Part shown: one piece after another, positions 1 to 11,395 of the stretch
How the letters are laid out: each line of letters begins with the position of its first letter
Numbering within the stretch: the first letter of the stretch is position 1
Source of the DNA: Myxococcus sp. CA023
GTDB taxonomy: Bacteria; Myxococcota; Myxococcia; Myxococcales; Myxococcaceae
Direction of reading: 5' to 3'
Assembly: GCF_010998615.1 (NCBI RefSeq)
Contig: NZ_JAAEAH010000099.1
Location: forward strand, 1 to 34,087
DNA: 34,087 nucleotides
Program-made: the position numbers and the translations under genes
Notes under the pieces: model-generated
What the model saw: only the letters and a program-made list of their open reading frames with translations
What the model was told of the DNA's origin: nothing
Database searches by the model: none

Positions 1-217
1 CGCCAATCCCCCCGGACCCGGACGTCGGCGGCCCCTTGCGCCCCACCAGGCGCGTCGCGACCCAGGCGCAGACAGCGGCGGCCACGACCAGCAGCAGGAC
101 CCACAGCCACGTGGATGGGCCGGGCGCGGGCTCCCCGCCGGTGGGCGCCCGCGCCCGTGACTGGGCGAGCGCGAGAACGGGGACCAGGAGCGTCAGGTAT
201 GGAATCCGGGTGCGCAT
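1..217 (-). CDS. N-terminus of a signal-anchored membrane protein, cut by the window edge
   Basis: I do not recognise this gene; only its first 72 codons are present and it continues off the left edge. The visible protein starts with a short basic N-terminus and a hydrophobic stretch at about residues 6-18 ending in ALAQ, which looks like a cleavable signal peptide. A Pro/Gly-rich spacer follows, then a second strongly hydrophobic segment at about residues 37-57, closed by basic residues (RLVGRK). This predicts a short extracytoplasmic segment, one membrane span and a cytoplasmic remainder. The layout resembles small export-apparatus proteins of the FliO type, but nothing seen proves that. 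It is divergent from the pseudouridine synthase gene across 182 bases. The ATG has no clear Shine-Dalgarno sequence, so the start is tentative. Confidence 0.55.
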   Translation of the reverse strand, partial: MRTRIPYLTLLVPVLALAQSRARAPTGGEPAPGPSTWLWVLLLVVAAAVCAWVATRLVGRKGPPTSGSGGIG

Positions 218-399
218 CTTCGGAAGGTGTCCACCGACGTACGTTCCCGCCCGCAATCCCGAAGGGCCACGCCGGCCGCGTGGACACGGACCGGCCGGTC
301 GGGCGCCCCCCGGCCAGACGGCTTCATCGCGACAGCGCCTCCATGGCCCATACAACTCCCGCTCCCGCCCGAGGCCCGGCCGGGTACAGTGCCGCGCCC

Positions 400-1209
400 A
401 TGCCTCGCAAGCCCGACAAGCCGAAGCCGCCGCCGCAGCAGCACAAACGCTGGGAGGGCAAGGAGAAGCCGGACTGGCTGTCGCGCGCGCTGGCCCGCGC
501 GGGCGTCTTTCCCCAGAAGGAAGCGGAGGACGCCATCCGCGCCGGTCGCGTCAGCATCAACGGCCGCGTGGCGAAGATGGCGCTGACGCCCGTGCCGCCG
601 GGCGCCACCGTGAAGGTGGACGGCCTCGTCGTGTCCCTGGAGGCTCCGCCCACGCGGGTGCTGGCCTTCCACAAGCCCGCGGGCCTGCTGTCCTCCACGG
701 AGCGGCAGCACCGCACCGGCACCGTCTTCGAGGCGCTGCTGCCCCAGCTCCCGCCGGAGCTGGCTGGATACACGTGGCACGCCGTGGGCCGCCTGGACGT
801 GGATTCCACGGGCCTGCTGCTCTTCACCAACGACGACAAGCTGGTGGCCCATGCCACGTCCCCGGACGCGCGCCTGCCCAAGCGGTACGTGGCCACCGTC
901 TTCAGCACCGCGAGCGACGAGCGGGTGGAGCCCCTGCGCCGGGGCATGACGCTGGATGATGGCCCCGCCCGCCCCGCGAAGGTGAACGTGCGGGACGAGC
1001 ACACGGTGGAGGTGACGCTCACTGAAGGCCGGCACCACCAGGTGAAGCGGATGCTCGGCGCCGTGGGCCTGCCCGTGCGCGCGCTGCACCGCGAGGCCGT
1101 TGGCGGCGTGGACCTGGAAGGCATCCCCGAAGGCACCTTCCGGCTGCTGACGGACGACGAGGTCCGAGAGGGACTTCGCTACGAGGGGCGTGCGCCCTCG
1201 GCTCCCTAG
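400..1209 (+). CDS. RsuA/RluB/RluE/RluF-family pseudouridine synthase
   Basis: Predicted 269-residue enzyme that isomerises uridine to pseudouridine in ribosomal RNA. After a basic, proline-rich N-terminus, an S4-like RNA-binding domain lies at about residues 25-80 (AEDAIRAGRVSINGRV). The catalytic domain contains the family signature GRLDVDSTGLLLFTND, whose aspartate, residue 133, is the expected nucleophile. The later block EGRHHQVKRML at about residues 207-217 is the conserved KG/EGRNHQVRRM-type motif. The frame is open upstream to position 115, but that part is arginine- and proline-rich without family similarity, so I chose the ATG at 400. No good Shine-Dalgarno sequence precedes it; a TACAGT at 385-390 could be a -10 element for a very short leader. 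Whether the target is 16S or 23S rRNA cannot be told from sequence. Confidence 0.9.
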   Translation: MPRKPDKPKPPPQQHKRWEGKEKPDWLSRALARAGVFPQKEAEDAIRAGRVSINGRVAKMALTPVPPGATVKVDGLVVSLEAPPTRVLAFHKPAGLLSSTERQHRTGTVFEALLPQLPPELAGYTWHAVGRLDVDSTGLLLFTNDDKLVAHATSPDARLPKRYVATVFSTASDERVEPLRRGMTLDDGPARPAKVNVRDEHTVEVTLTEGRHHQVKRMLGAVGLPVRALHREAVGGVDLEGIPEGTFRLLTDDEVREGLRYEGRAPSAP

Positions 1210-1259
1210 CCGCTTGCATCGCCTTCAAACAACCGGCGGGGTCGCGTACCTTTGCCTCC

Positions 1260-2663
1260 ATGGCGGACTTCGACCTGGTGGTGATTGGCTCCGGCCCGGC
1301 GGGTGAGTGGGGCGCGGTACAGGCGGCGCTGGCGGGCAAGCGCGTGGCGGTGGTGGAGCGGGAGCCCGTGCTGGGCGGTACCGCGGCGAACACGGGCACC
1401 CTTCCCTCCAAGACGCTGCGCGAGACGGCGCTGCACCTGTCCGGCTTCCGGGCGCGAGGGCTGTACAGCGTGGAGACGACGCTGCGGCACGAGGCCACGG
1501 TGTCCGACTTCCTCTTCCGCGAACGGAGGGTGAAGGACATCGAGCGCGAGCGCATTGCCCGCAACCTCCAGCGCCACAAGGTGGAAATCATCCAGGGCAC
1601 CGGCACGCTCGTGGACGCGAACACCGTCGTCGTGCGGCGCCAGGACTCCCCGGAGCGGCGCCTCACCGGCGGCACCATCCTGGTGGCCACCGGCTCGTCG
1701 CCGTACCGGCCGCCGCTGTACCCCTTCGAGGACCCGCGCATCCACGACTCGGACGAGGTGCTGGAGCTCGAAAGGCTGCCGCGCTCGCTGGTGGTGGTGG
1801 GCGCCGGCGTCATCGGCTGTGAGTACGCCTGCATGTTCGCCGCCATGGGCATCCCCGTGACGCTGGTGGAGGCGCGCGCGGAGCTGCTGCCCTTCCTGGA
1901 CGATGAGTTCTCCGCGCTGCTGGGCCAGCGCATGGAGGCGCTCGGCATCCAACTGTGCTTCGGGCAGGTGGTGGAGCAGGTGGACGTGCCGCGGGACGCG
2001 GATACCCCCATCCGGATGCTGCTCTCCTCCGGCACCGCGCTGGAGACGGACCAGATCCTGGTCGCCTCCGGCCGCACCGCCAACACGGCGGGCCTGGGGC
2101 TGGAGGCCCTGGGCGTGAAGTTGGGCCCGCGCGGCCAGGTGGAGGTGGGCCCCACCTACCAGACGGCCCTGCCCCACATCTATGCCGTGGGGGACGTCAT
2201 CGGCTTCCCGGCGCTCGCCTCCACGTCCATGGACCAGGCGCGCATCGCCGTGGAGCACGCGTTCGACCTGGGCGGCGTGCGCACCATGGCGCCGGTGCTG
2301 CCCTACGGCATCTACACCATCCCCGAAGTGTCGATGGCTGGCGAGACAGAGGAGGCCCTGCGCAAGCTGAACGTGCCCTACGTGGCCGGCCGCGCCGCCT
2401 TCGCCACCAACCCGCGCGGACAGATTCTGGGAGACACGCACGGCCTGCTGAAGCTGCTCTTCCACCGGGAGAGCCTCAAGCTGCTGGGCGTGCACGTCAT
2501 GGGGCCCCAGGCCTCCGAGCTGGTGCACGTGGGCCTCACCGCCCTGCTCACCGGCTCAAGCGCCCGGCTCTTCGTGGAGACGTGCTTCAACTATCCGACG
2601 CTGTCGGAGGCCTACAAGGCGGCCACCTTCGACGCGTTGGACCAGCTCAGCGGCTGCCCTTGA
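1260..2663 (+). CDS. sthA: Si-specific (soluble) NAD(P)+ transhydrogenase
   Basis: A 467-residue flavoprotein predicted to transfer hydride between NADPH and NAD+ in the cytoplasm, balancing the two cofactor pools. The FAD-binding glycine motif GSGPAG is at residues 10-15 and the NAD(P)-binding motif GAGVIG at 181-186. Where dihydrolipoamide dehydrogenases and glutathione reductases carry the redox-active cysteine pair, this protein reads GTAANTGTLPSK (residues 40-51) with no cysteine. That is the SthA pattern, whose E. coli member reads THWGTIPSK. The C-terminus (TCFNYPTLSEAYKAA) also matches SthA. The ATG at 1260 lies 50 bases after the pseudouridine synthase stop. The 3' end overlaps the convergent small gene by 17 bases. 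Confidence 0.92.
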   Translation: MADFDLVVIGSGPAGEWGAVQAALAGKRVAVVEREPVLGGTAANTGTLPSKTLRETALHLSGFRARGLYSVETTLRHEATVSDFLFRERRVKDIERERIARNLQRHKVEIIQGTGTLVDANTVVVRRQDSPERRLTGGTILVATGSSPYRPPLYPFEDPRIHDSDEVLELERLPRSLVVVGAGVIGCEYACMFAAMGIPVTLVEARAELLPFLDDEFSALLGQRMEALGIQLCFGQVVEQVDVPRDADTPIRMLLSSGTALETDQILVASGRTANTAGLGLEALGVKLGPRGQVEVGPTYQTALPHIYAVGDVIGFPALASTSMDQARIAVEHAFDLGGVRTMAPVLPYGIYTIPEVSMAGETEEALRKLNVPYVAGRAAFATNPRGQILGDTHGLLKLLFHRESLKLLGVHVMGPQASELVHVGLTALLTGSSARLFVETCFNYPTLSEAYKAATFDALDQLSGCP

Positions 2664-2976
2664 GGCTGCCCACCGTGAGGCCCGTGGCGAGAGGGGCCGC
2701 TTCATGCAGCTCGTCCGCCGAGCCCCGCGCCAGCCGGGGTGCCTCGGCGGGCGCTTCCCGGGCCGGCGTCGGCGCGGCGGCGCCGCGGCCCCCAGCCCCT
2801 CCGAGCAGCTCCTGGATGCGCTGCCAGCGCGCCTTCTCCTCCACCATCAGCCGGGTGAGCTCCGCGCGAGCGGACGCATCCTCCAGATCGGAGGCGGCCG
2901 CCGCCACGCGGTCCAGGAACGGCATCAGGTAACCGAAGTCCCTGTCGAAGGCGCTGGGGTTCGAGTTCTTCGCCAT
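2647..2976 (-). CDS. Small hypothetical protein
   Basis: A 109-residue protein with no family I recognise. Residues 1-60 look helical and charged (FDRDFGYLMPFLDRVAAAASDLEDA, then a stretch rich in Arg, Glu and Lys around EEKARWQRIQELLGG) and could form a short coiled coil. The remainder is low-complexity Ala/Pro/Gly and probably disordered. There is no signal peptide or membrane segment, so a soluble cytoplasmic protein is likely. The ATG at 2976 gives a plausible N-terminus (MAKNSNPSAF). Codon use resembles its neighbours. Its last codons overlap the end of sthA, which is convergent. Reality of the gene is supported only by the ordered N-terminal composition. Confidence 0.55.
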   Translation of the reverse strand: MAKNSNPSAFDRDFGYLMPFLDRVAAAASDLEDASARAELTRLMVEEKARWQRIQELLGGAGGRGAAAPTPAREAPAEAPRLARGSADELHEAAPLATGLTVGSLKGSR

Positions 2977-3016
2977 TGGCAGCCACGCTAGCCCACTTCA
3001 CGGAAGGTGGGGGACT

Positions 3017-3379
3017 TCAGCCGTGATACACCCGCGAGGCGACAATCCGGCCGTCGCGCACCTCAAAGACCTCCGCCACCGGCATGGGGGCCTCCCCCGG
3101 CGCATGGCGCAGGTACTCCATGAACACCCGGTCCTCGTCCGCGGTGAGGGCCACCAGCTCATACCGCAGCCCCGGCAACCGGGCGTTGGCCGCCTTCCAC
3201 CACGCGGACAGGGCCTGCCGCCCTACCAGCCGCCCGCCTGTCTCCGGGTGCAGCACCCGGATTTTGGGTGACGTGTGGGTGGCGTCCTCGGCATAGAGCG
3301 CCACCAGCGCGTCCACGTCATAGGCGTTGAAAGCGTCCAGCCAGGCTCGGGCGAGGGAGAAGTTTTTTGTCGCGCTCAT
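3017..3379 (-). CDS. SnoaL/NTF2-like fold protein
   Basis: A 120-residue protein with the pattern of the small alpha+beta cone fold shared by SnoaL, ketosteroid isomerase and NTF2. The N-terminal helix LARAWLDAFNAYDVDALVALYAEDATH is typical. It is followed by a region with a conserved Gly-Arg (LVGRQALSAWW), then beta strands (RYELVALTADEDRVFMEYLRH) and a terminal strand ending EVFEVRDGRIVASRVYHG. In this superfamily members may be isomerases, hydrolases or non-catalytic binding proteins, and nothing here assigns a substrate. There is no signal peptide. It is divergent from fusA across 160 bases that would hold both promoters. A run of six T on the coding strand sits just upstream of the ATG and there is no clear Shine-Dalgarno sequence. 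Confidence 0.8.
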   Translation of the reverse strand: MSATKNFSLARAWLDAFNAYDVDALVALYAEDATHTSPKIRVLHPETGGRLVGRQALSAWWKAANARLPGLRYELVALTADEDRVFMEYLRHAPGEAPMPVAEVFEVRDGRIVASRVYHG

Positions 3380-3527
3380 CGTTAAAAAACCCCAACTGAA
3401 AACGGCATCGAGTGGGTGGAGGTAGGCCCAGGTGGGTCAATTTCCATGCGGATTTGGCTGGAAACTACGTCCTGTGGGAAGTAGAGGCCCCGCCTGCTCT
3501 GTTCCGTCAGGCACTTTCATAGAGAAG

Positions 3528-3532
3528 AAGGA
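3528..3532 (+). promoter_or_regulatory. Ribosome binding site that sets the fusA start
   Basis: AAGGA lies 7 bases before the GTG at 3540. The reading frame is open back to 3432, but that extra stretch has no similarity to elongation factors, while the protein from the GTG begins exactly as EF-G proteins do. This site decides the start. Confidence 0.75.
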
Positions 3533-3539
3533 CCGGATC

Positions 3540-5654
<2,115 letters not shown>

Positions 5655-5687
5655 TCCGCGCATCCGCCGCACTCTGGCGGTAAGGAA

Positions 5688-5724
5688 GGCGTCCCTCTTC
5701 AATGAGGGGCGCCTTTCGCCTTTT
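5688..5724 (+). terminator. Rho-independent terminator of fusA
   Basis: Arms 5688-5697 and 5704-5713 pair over 10 base pairs (one G-T wobble) around the loop TTCAAT. The stem is followed by TTT, CGCC and TTTT, a broken T tract ending at 5724. It begins 33 bases after the fusA stop. The tail runs almost directly into the AGGAG ribosome binding site of the next gene. Confidence 0.85.
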
Positions 5725-5739
5725 CAGGAGTCCGATACC

Positions 5740-7674
<1,935 letters not shown>

Positions 7675-7692
7675 GGTCCGCGCGCGGCTGTC

Positions 7693-7716
7693 CATTCCCA
7701 GCCATGTCTGGGAATG
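7693..7716 (+). terminator. Hairpin after uup, possible terminator
   Basis: Perfect 9-bp inverted repeat, CATTCCCAG (7693-7701) and CTGGGAATG (7708-7716), around a 6-base loop, 18 bases after the uup stop. There is no T tract, so it may only stabilise the mRNA 3' end or be part of the structured leader that follows. Confidence 0.4.
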
Positions 7717-7763
7717 AGACTTCACGGAAACACGGGGAGAATCCGGACGGCTGACTCGTCAAG

Positions 7764-7797
7764 CCAGCAAGTTGTTCGGAACCCCAATACTTGCTGG
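7764..7797 (+). repeat. Inverted repeat in the leader of the barrel protein
   Basis: CCAGCAAGT (7764-7772) and ACTTGCTGG (7789-7797) form a perfect 9-bp stem with a 16-base loop. It is the second of three consecutive hairpins in the 228-base gap between uup and the next gene. Confidence 0.55.
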
Positions 7798-7799
7798 AC

Positions 7800-7824
7800 G
7801 CAAGGGAAGGCGTGCCGCCCTTGC
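7800..7824 (+). repeat. Third inverted repeat in the same leader
   Basis: GCAAGGG (7800-7806) and CCCTTGC (7818-7824) pair perfectly, and the loop itself can fold GGC against GCC. It starts only 3 bases after the previous hairpin, so the two could stack. Confidence 0.5.
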
Positions 7825-7890
7825 ACGGGACTGGCGTGTCGTGAGACTCGTGCGGGACTTCGGGCCGTCGCATTCACGTCGTGTTTCATT

Positions 7891-7895
7891 GGAGG
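7891..7895 (+). promoter_or_regulatory. Ribosome binding site that sets a TTG start
   Basis: GGAGG lies 7 bases before the TTG at 7903. Starting there puts a signal peptide at the extreme N-terminus. The longer frame from 7714 would bury the signal peptide behind about 63 residues of non-conserved sequence. Confidence 0.75.
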
Positions 7896-7902
7896 CGTCG
7901 TC

Positions 7903-8817
7903 TTGCCGTCCCGGCCTGCGCTTGCGCTTGTCTCTGTGTTGTCTTCATTCGCCCTGTTCGTTGGCCCCGCTGAAGCGCGGGCCCAGGGCCGGTCGCTCCC
8001 CTCCTTCAACCTCCAGCGTCTGGAATTGGACCCGGCGGCGCTGGGCTCGCTGATGGTGGGCACGGGCCGCACGCTGCCCCAGGGCGCGCTGCGGATGTCG
8101 GTCCAGGGGCACTACGAGCAGCTCCCCTTCACCTTCCAACGTCGATGGGAGCCGGGCAGCGGCCGTGGCCTGGTGGAGGACCGCTTCACCATGGACCTGA
8201 CGGCGGCCTACGGCGTGCTGCCGTGGCTCCAGGTCGCCGCGGAGGTGCCCTTCATCGTCAGCCAGGGGGGCACGCGCTTCCGGGACTTCAACGCCCCGGA
8301 AGGTTCGGGAATGGGAACGCCGTGGCTGGGCCTGCGCGCGGCGCTGGTGCGTCAGGACTTCGGCTTCCAGTTGGCGGCGGGCGTGTCAGCCGCGCTCCCG
8401 GTGGGCAGCACGGCGCTGCTGGCCCGGGACGACTACGCGGTGCACCCCCGTCTGCAGGTCGGATTCCTGGCGGAGACGTGGCAGGTGGGCGGTGAGGCCG
8501 GCGTGCTGGTGCGCAAGAAGCACGAGCTCTTCAGCGTGTCCGGCTTCTCCCAGGACGTCATCGGCAGCGAGCTGCGGCTGGGTGCCACGGTGACGTCTCG
8601 GGCCGGGGAGAGCACGCGCGGCGAGGTGAGCGTGGTGGCGGGGCTGCCGCTGCAAGGTGGCCGTCCGGGCGGCGAGTTGCTGCTGGCCATCCGCAAGCAC
8701 GCGCTGTCCTGGCTGGACCTCTACGTCATGGGCGGGCCGGGCGTGGGCGCCGGCATGGACACGCCCACCTTCCGCTTCATGGCGGGCGCCTCGTTCGCCA
8801 CCTTCCGGGTGGACTGA
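7903..8817 (+). CDS. Outer-membrane beta-barrel-like protein
   Basis: A 304-residue exported protein from a TTG start. A signal peptide covers about residues 1-27, with probable cleavage after ARA. The mature part starts with a segment I associate with myxobacterial outer-membrane proteins (LQRLELDPAALGSLMVGTGRTLPQGALRMSVQGHYEQLPF). It then shows repeated alternating amphipathic strands divided by short polar turns: DLTAAYGVLPWLQVAAEVPF, FQLAAGVSAALPVG and LQVGFLAETWQVGGEAGVLV. That pattern suggests a transmembrane beta barrel. Related myxobacterial proteins often carry a C-terminal OmpA-like peptidoglycan-binding domain, which is absent here. It could be a small-solute channel or a structural porin. 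It follows a leader with three hairpins and is convergent with the OPT transporter gene. Confidence 0.7.
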   Translation: MPSRPALALVSVLSSFALFVGPAEARAQGRSLPSFNLQRLELDPAALGSLMVGTGRTLPQGALRMSVQGHYEQLPFTFQRRWEPGSGRGLVEDRFTMDLTAAYGVLPWLQVAAEVPFIVSQGGTRFRDFNAPEGSGMGTPWLGLRAALVRQDFGFQLAAGVSAALPVGSTALLARDDYAVHPRLQVGFLAETWQVGGEAGVLVRKKHELFSVSGFSQDVIGSELRLGATVTSRAGESTRGEVSVVAGLPLQGGRPGGELLLAIRKHALSWLDLYVMGGPGVGAGMDTPTFRFMAGASFATFRVD

Positions 8818-8841
8818 AGCGCCCTGCCCCGCCGCGGCGGC

Positions 8842-10737
8842 CTACTTGGGCATCACTCCGAAGGCCTTCGCCATCGCGATGCCGATGCCCAGCAGGCTCT
8901 CACCCGCGATGAAGCCGGAGGACACCGGCAGAACCATGTCCTCCGCCAGCTTCGGCTTCGTGCGGCGCAGCAGCGCGGCGATGGCCGAGCCCAGGAAGAA
9001 GGCGATGGAGCTGGAGCCCGGAATCACGATGGCCAGGCCGAAGCCCGCGGGGGACGGCACGTAGGCCTTGGCCTTCGCCGGGGCCCAGCGCTCCAGCAGC
9101 ACCAGGAAGATGCCCAGCGCCGCGCCGCACAGCGCGCCCATGCGCGCCGAGCCCGGCAGCGCGGCCACGCCCGTGGCGAGCAGCTTCGACACGCCGGCCC
9201 ACACCATGGAGGCGGGCGCGGGGAACTCCTCCGAGCCCAGCATGCTGGCGTCTGGCACCAGAATCTTGAACACGGGCACCACCACGGCCGCGCCGGCCAC
9301 CACGCCGAAGAGCTGCGCGACGAACTGCTGGCGCGGATTGGCGCCCAGCAGCCACCCGGACTTGAGGTCCGTCAACAGGTCCGCCGAGTGGAGCCCCACG
9401 CCGCCCGTCGCGTTGGCGCTCATGACGTTGGCGGGGATGTTGCCCGGCGCCAGGCCGCCGAAGATGAGCTGCGTGACGGGGCCCAGCGCCTTGGTGGGCG
9501 TGGTGTCCGTCTCACCCGTCACCCGGCTGGCGATGACGCCCATGACGACGGCCAGCGGCATGGCCAGCACACCCGCCCACCACGGAATCTGGAACAGGTA
9601 GGCCATGAGGAACACGGCCACCGGGCCGAGAATCGCGAAGCCCAGGGGGAACCACGCGGGCGGGCACTCGATGCCGGCCAGCGGGTCGGACTCCTCCTCC
9701 TTCGCGTTCTTCCCCTTGAACAGGCCGGACAGCGACTTGAAGGAGCGCGCCACGCTGCGCCACTGGAAGGCGAAGGAGAGCAGGCCCGAGGACACCAGCA
9801 CCGCCGAGCCCGTCCACACCATCCAGCTGTTGATGGAGCGGTAGGTCACCTCGCCGATGGCGCCCTGGCTCACCATGGCCGGCGCGAGGAAGCCGTAGGT
9901 GAGCACGGCGCCCAGCAACATGGACCAGCCCGTGCGAAAGCTCACCAGCGCGCCCGCGCCCACCAGCAGCAGGCTGAACTCGAAGGACAGCGACCACGCC
10001 GACGCCTTCTTGCCCAGCATCGTGAAGGGCAGGCTCACCTTCTCAGGGATGTTGGTCAGCCACGTGAAGCGCGCGTCCCGCAGCGCCACCACGAGCGCGC
10101 CGATGCCGCCCGCGATGCCCAGGAGCCGCGACTTGCGGCGGGCCACCTCGCCATGGCCGTGCAGCGCGCGGATGGTCTCCGCGGTGGCCGTGCCCGTGGG
10201 GAACGGCAGCGCCTCCACGTTGATGAGCTGGCGCTTGATGGGGATGGCCGCGAAGACGCCCAGCGCGGAGATGACGGCGAACCACACCATCAGCCAGCCC
10301 GAGGACGGCAGCGTCCCCGTCAGCATCAGCAGCGCGGGCACCGCGGCCATGTTGCCACCGCCCGTCATGTAGCCGGCGGCCGACGCCACCGAGCCCATGG
10401 CGTTGTTCTCCAGGTCGGTGAACTCCGTCTTCAGCACCCGAATCGAGCGCAGCGTGCCGAACACCGCGAAGGCCAGGATGCAGGCGGTGATGGTGACGCC
10501 CAGGCTCCAGCCCGTCTTGAGGATGACGTACAGGTTGGACAGGCACATCACCGCGCCAATCACCATGCCGGCGATGACGGCGCGCACCGTGAGCTGACGC
10601 ACCCCACCCTGGTAGACGTGCTCCAGCCAGTAACGTTCCGGATCCTGGGCCGCGGAGGCCCCCGCGTCACCCGGTGAGTCGGACGGTTGGATGCGGAGGC
10701 CGCTGGGACTGGGCGTCTGGGAGGGGGACTGGCTCAT
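8842..10737 (-). CDS. OPT-family (oligopeptide/metal-chelate) transporter
   Basis: A 631-residue multi-spanning inner-membrane protein. After a 45-residue Ser/Pro-rich cytoplasmic tail it alternates long hydrophobic segments and short loops through to the C-terminus, giving well over ten predicted spans. The block LTVRAVIAGMVIGAVMCLSNLYVILKTGW with the following FTDLENNAMGSVASAAGYMTGGGN is characteristic of the OPT/YSL superfamily. The family moves small peptides or metal chelates such as siderophore-like and nicotianamine complexes, driven by protons. The substrate here cannot be read from sequence. It is a single-gene unit, convergent with the barrel protein gene (24 bases apart). The ATG at 10735-10737 gives a plausible start; there is no strong Shine-Dalgarno sequence. 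Confidence 0.87.
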   Translation of the reverse strand: MSQSPSQTPSPSGLRIQPSDSPGDAGASAAQDPERYWLEHVYQGGVRQLTVRAVIAGMVIGAVMCLSNLYVILKTGWSLGVTITACILAFAVFGTLRSIRVLKTEFTDLENNAMGSVASAAGYMTGGGNMAAVPALLMLTGTLPSSGWLMVWFAVISALGVFAAIPIKRQLINVEALPFPTGTATAETIRALHGHGEVARRKSRLLGIAGGIGALVVALRDARFTWLTNIPEKVSLPFTMLGKKASAWSLSFEFSLLLVGAGALVSFRTGWSMLLGAVLTYGFLAPAMVSQGAIGEVTYRSINSWMVWTGSAVLVSSGLLSFAFQWRSVARSFKSLSGLFKGKNAKEEESDPLAGIECPPAWFPLGFAILGPVAVFLMAYLFQIPWWAGVLAMPLAVVMGVIASRVTGETDTTPTKALGPVTQLIFGGLAPGNIPANVMSANATGGVGLHSADLLTDLKSGWLLGANPRQQFVAQLFGVVAGAAVVVPVFKILVPDASMLGSEEFPAPASMVWAGVSKLLATGVAALPGSARMGALCGAALGIFLVLLERWAPAKAKAYVPSPAGFGLAIVIPGSSSIAFFLGSAIAALLRRTKPKLAEDMVLPVSSGFIAGESLLGIGIAMAKAFGVMPK

Positions 10738-10836
10738 GGGGGCGGCGAAGATAGTTCACCCCCACGCCCCCCGGCGAGCACCGCGTTTGACGGGGGCCAA
10801 CCCGGGAGGCTGGCCGCGCCGCGTCAGGAGCCTACG

Positions 10837-11322
10837 TCAGCCGTGGTCATGCCCGCCCGGCCCGTGGACGTGGCCATGGGAGAGTTCTTCCTGCGTGGCT
10901 GCACGCACGCTCTTCACGGTGACGTCGAAGTGCAGCGTCTTGCCGGCCAGCGGGTGGTTGAGGTCCACCACGACGCCGTCATCGCGCACTTCCTGGATGC
11001 GCAGCGGGATGTCGCCCTGGTCCGTCTGCGCCATCAGCGACTGGCCGGCCTGCGGCGAGAAGCCAGGCGGCAGCATGTTGCGAGGCACGGTGCGCACGCC
11101 CGCCGGGTCGTGCTCGCCGTAGCCCTGGCCGGGCGCCACCACCACCTGCTTGCTCTCGCCGAAGCTCATGCCCTCCAGGGCCCCTTCGAGCCCCGGGACG
11201 ATCTGCCGGTGCCCGTGCAGGTAGGAGAGCGGCTGGTCGGGCGCGCTCTGGTCGATGACCTGGCCGTCACCCAGGTGCAACCGGTATTCGAGCGAGACGA
11301 CGGAATCCTTGGCGACCCTCAT
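10837..11322 (-). CDS. slyD: SlyD-type FKBP peptidyl-prolyl isomerase and chaperone
   Basis: A 161-residue cytoplasmic protein that starts MRVAKDSVVSLEYRL, almost the same as E. coli SlyD. It contains the FKBP core (DQPLSYLHGH, IVPGLEGALEGM) and the inserted chaperone flap (GQGYGEHDPAGVRTVPRNMLPPGF). The line VVVDLNHPLAGKTLHFDVTV closes the FKBP domain. The tail HGHVHGPGGHDHG is rich in histidine, as in SlyD, which binds nickel and other metals and assists hydrogenase maturation, although this tail is short and has no cysteines. The frame runs upstream to 11478, but an AAGGAG placed 6 bases before the ATG at 11322 and exact family length set the start. It lies 73 bases downstream of the symporter gene, so cotranscription is possible. 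Confidence 0.93.
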   Translation of the reverse strand: MRVAKDSVVSLEYRLHLGDGQVIDQSAPDQPLSYLHGHRQIVPGLEGALEGMSFGESKQVVVAPGQGYGEHDPAGVRTVPRNMLPPGFSPQAGQSLMAQTDQGDIPLRIQEVRDDGVVVDLNHPLAGKTLHFDVTVKSVRAATQEELSHGHVHGPGGHDHG

Positions 11323-11395
11323 GCGGGGCTCCTTGCCGATGACTGCGGTGGGACTGCGTTTGCTACGGGGAAGGTGCGGCGGGAAATGCCCGGCG

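Noticed and set aside
218..399. Crossing inverted repeats (CTTCGG/CCGAAG and GTGTCCAC/GTGGACAC) that could form a pseudoknot
   Set aside because: Arms of 6 and 8 bases with a long loop are expected by chance in DNA this rich in GC; the region is a divergent promoter gap.
1206..2528. 440-codon minus-strand frame opposite sthA
   Set aside because: Composition is Gln/His/Arg-rich and meaningless; sthA is intact on the other strand.
1260..2663. Dihydrolipoamide dehydrogenase or mercuric reductase
   Set aside because: The redox-active cysteine pair is missing and the C-terminus matches the soluble transhydrogenase.
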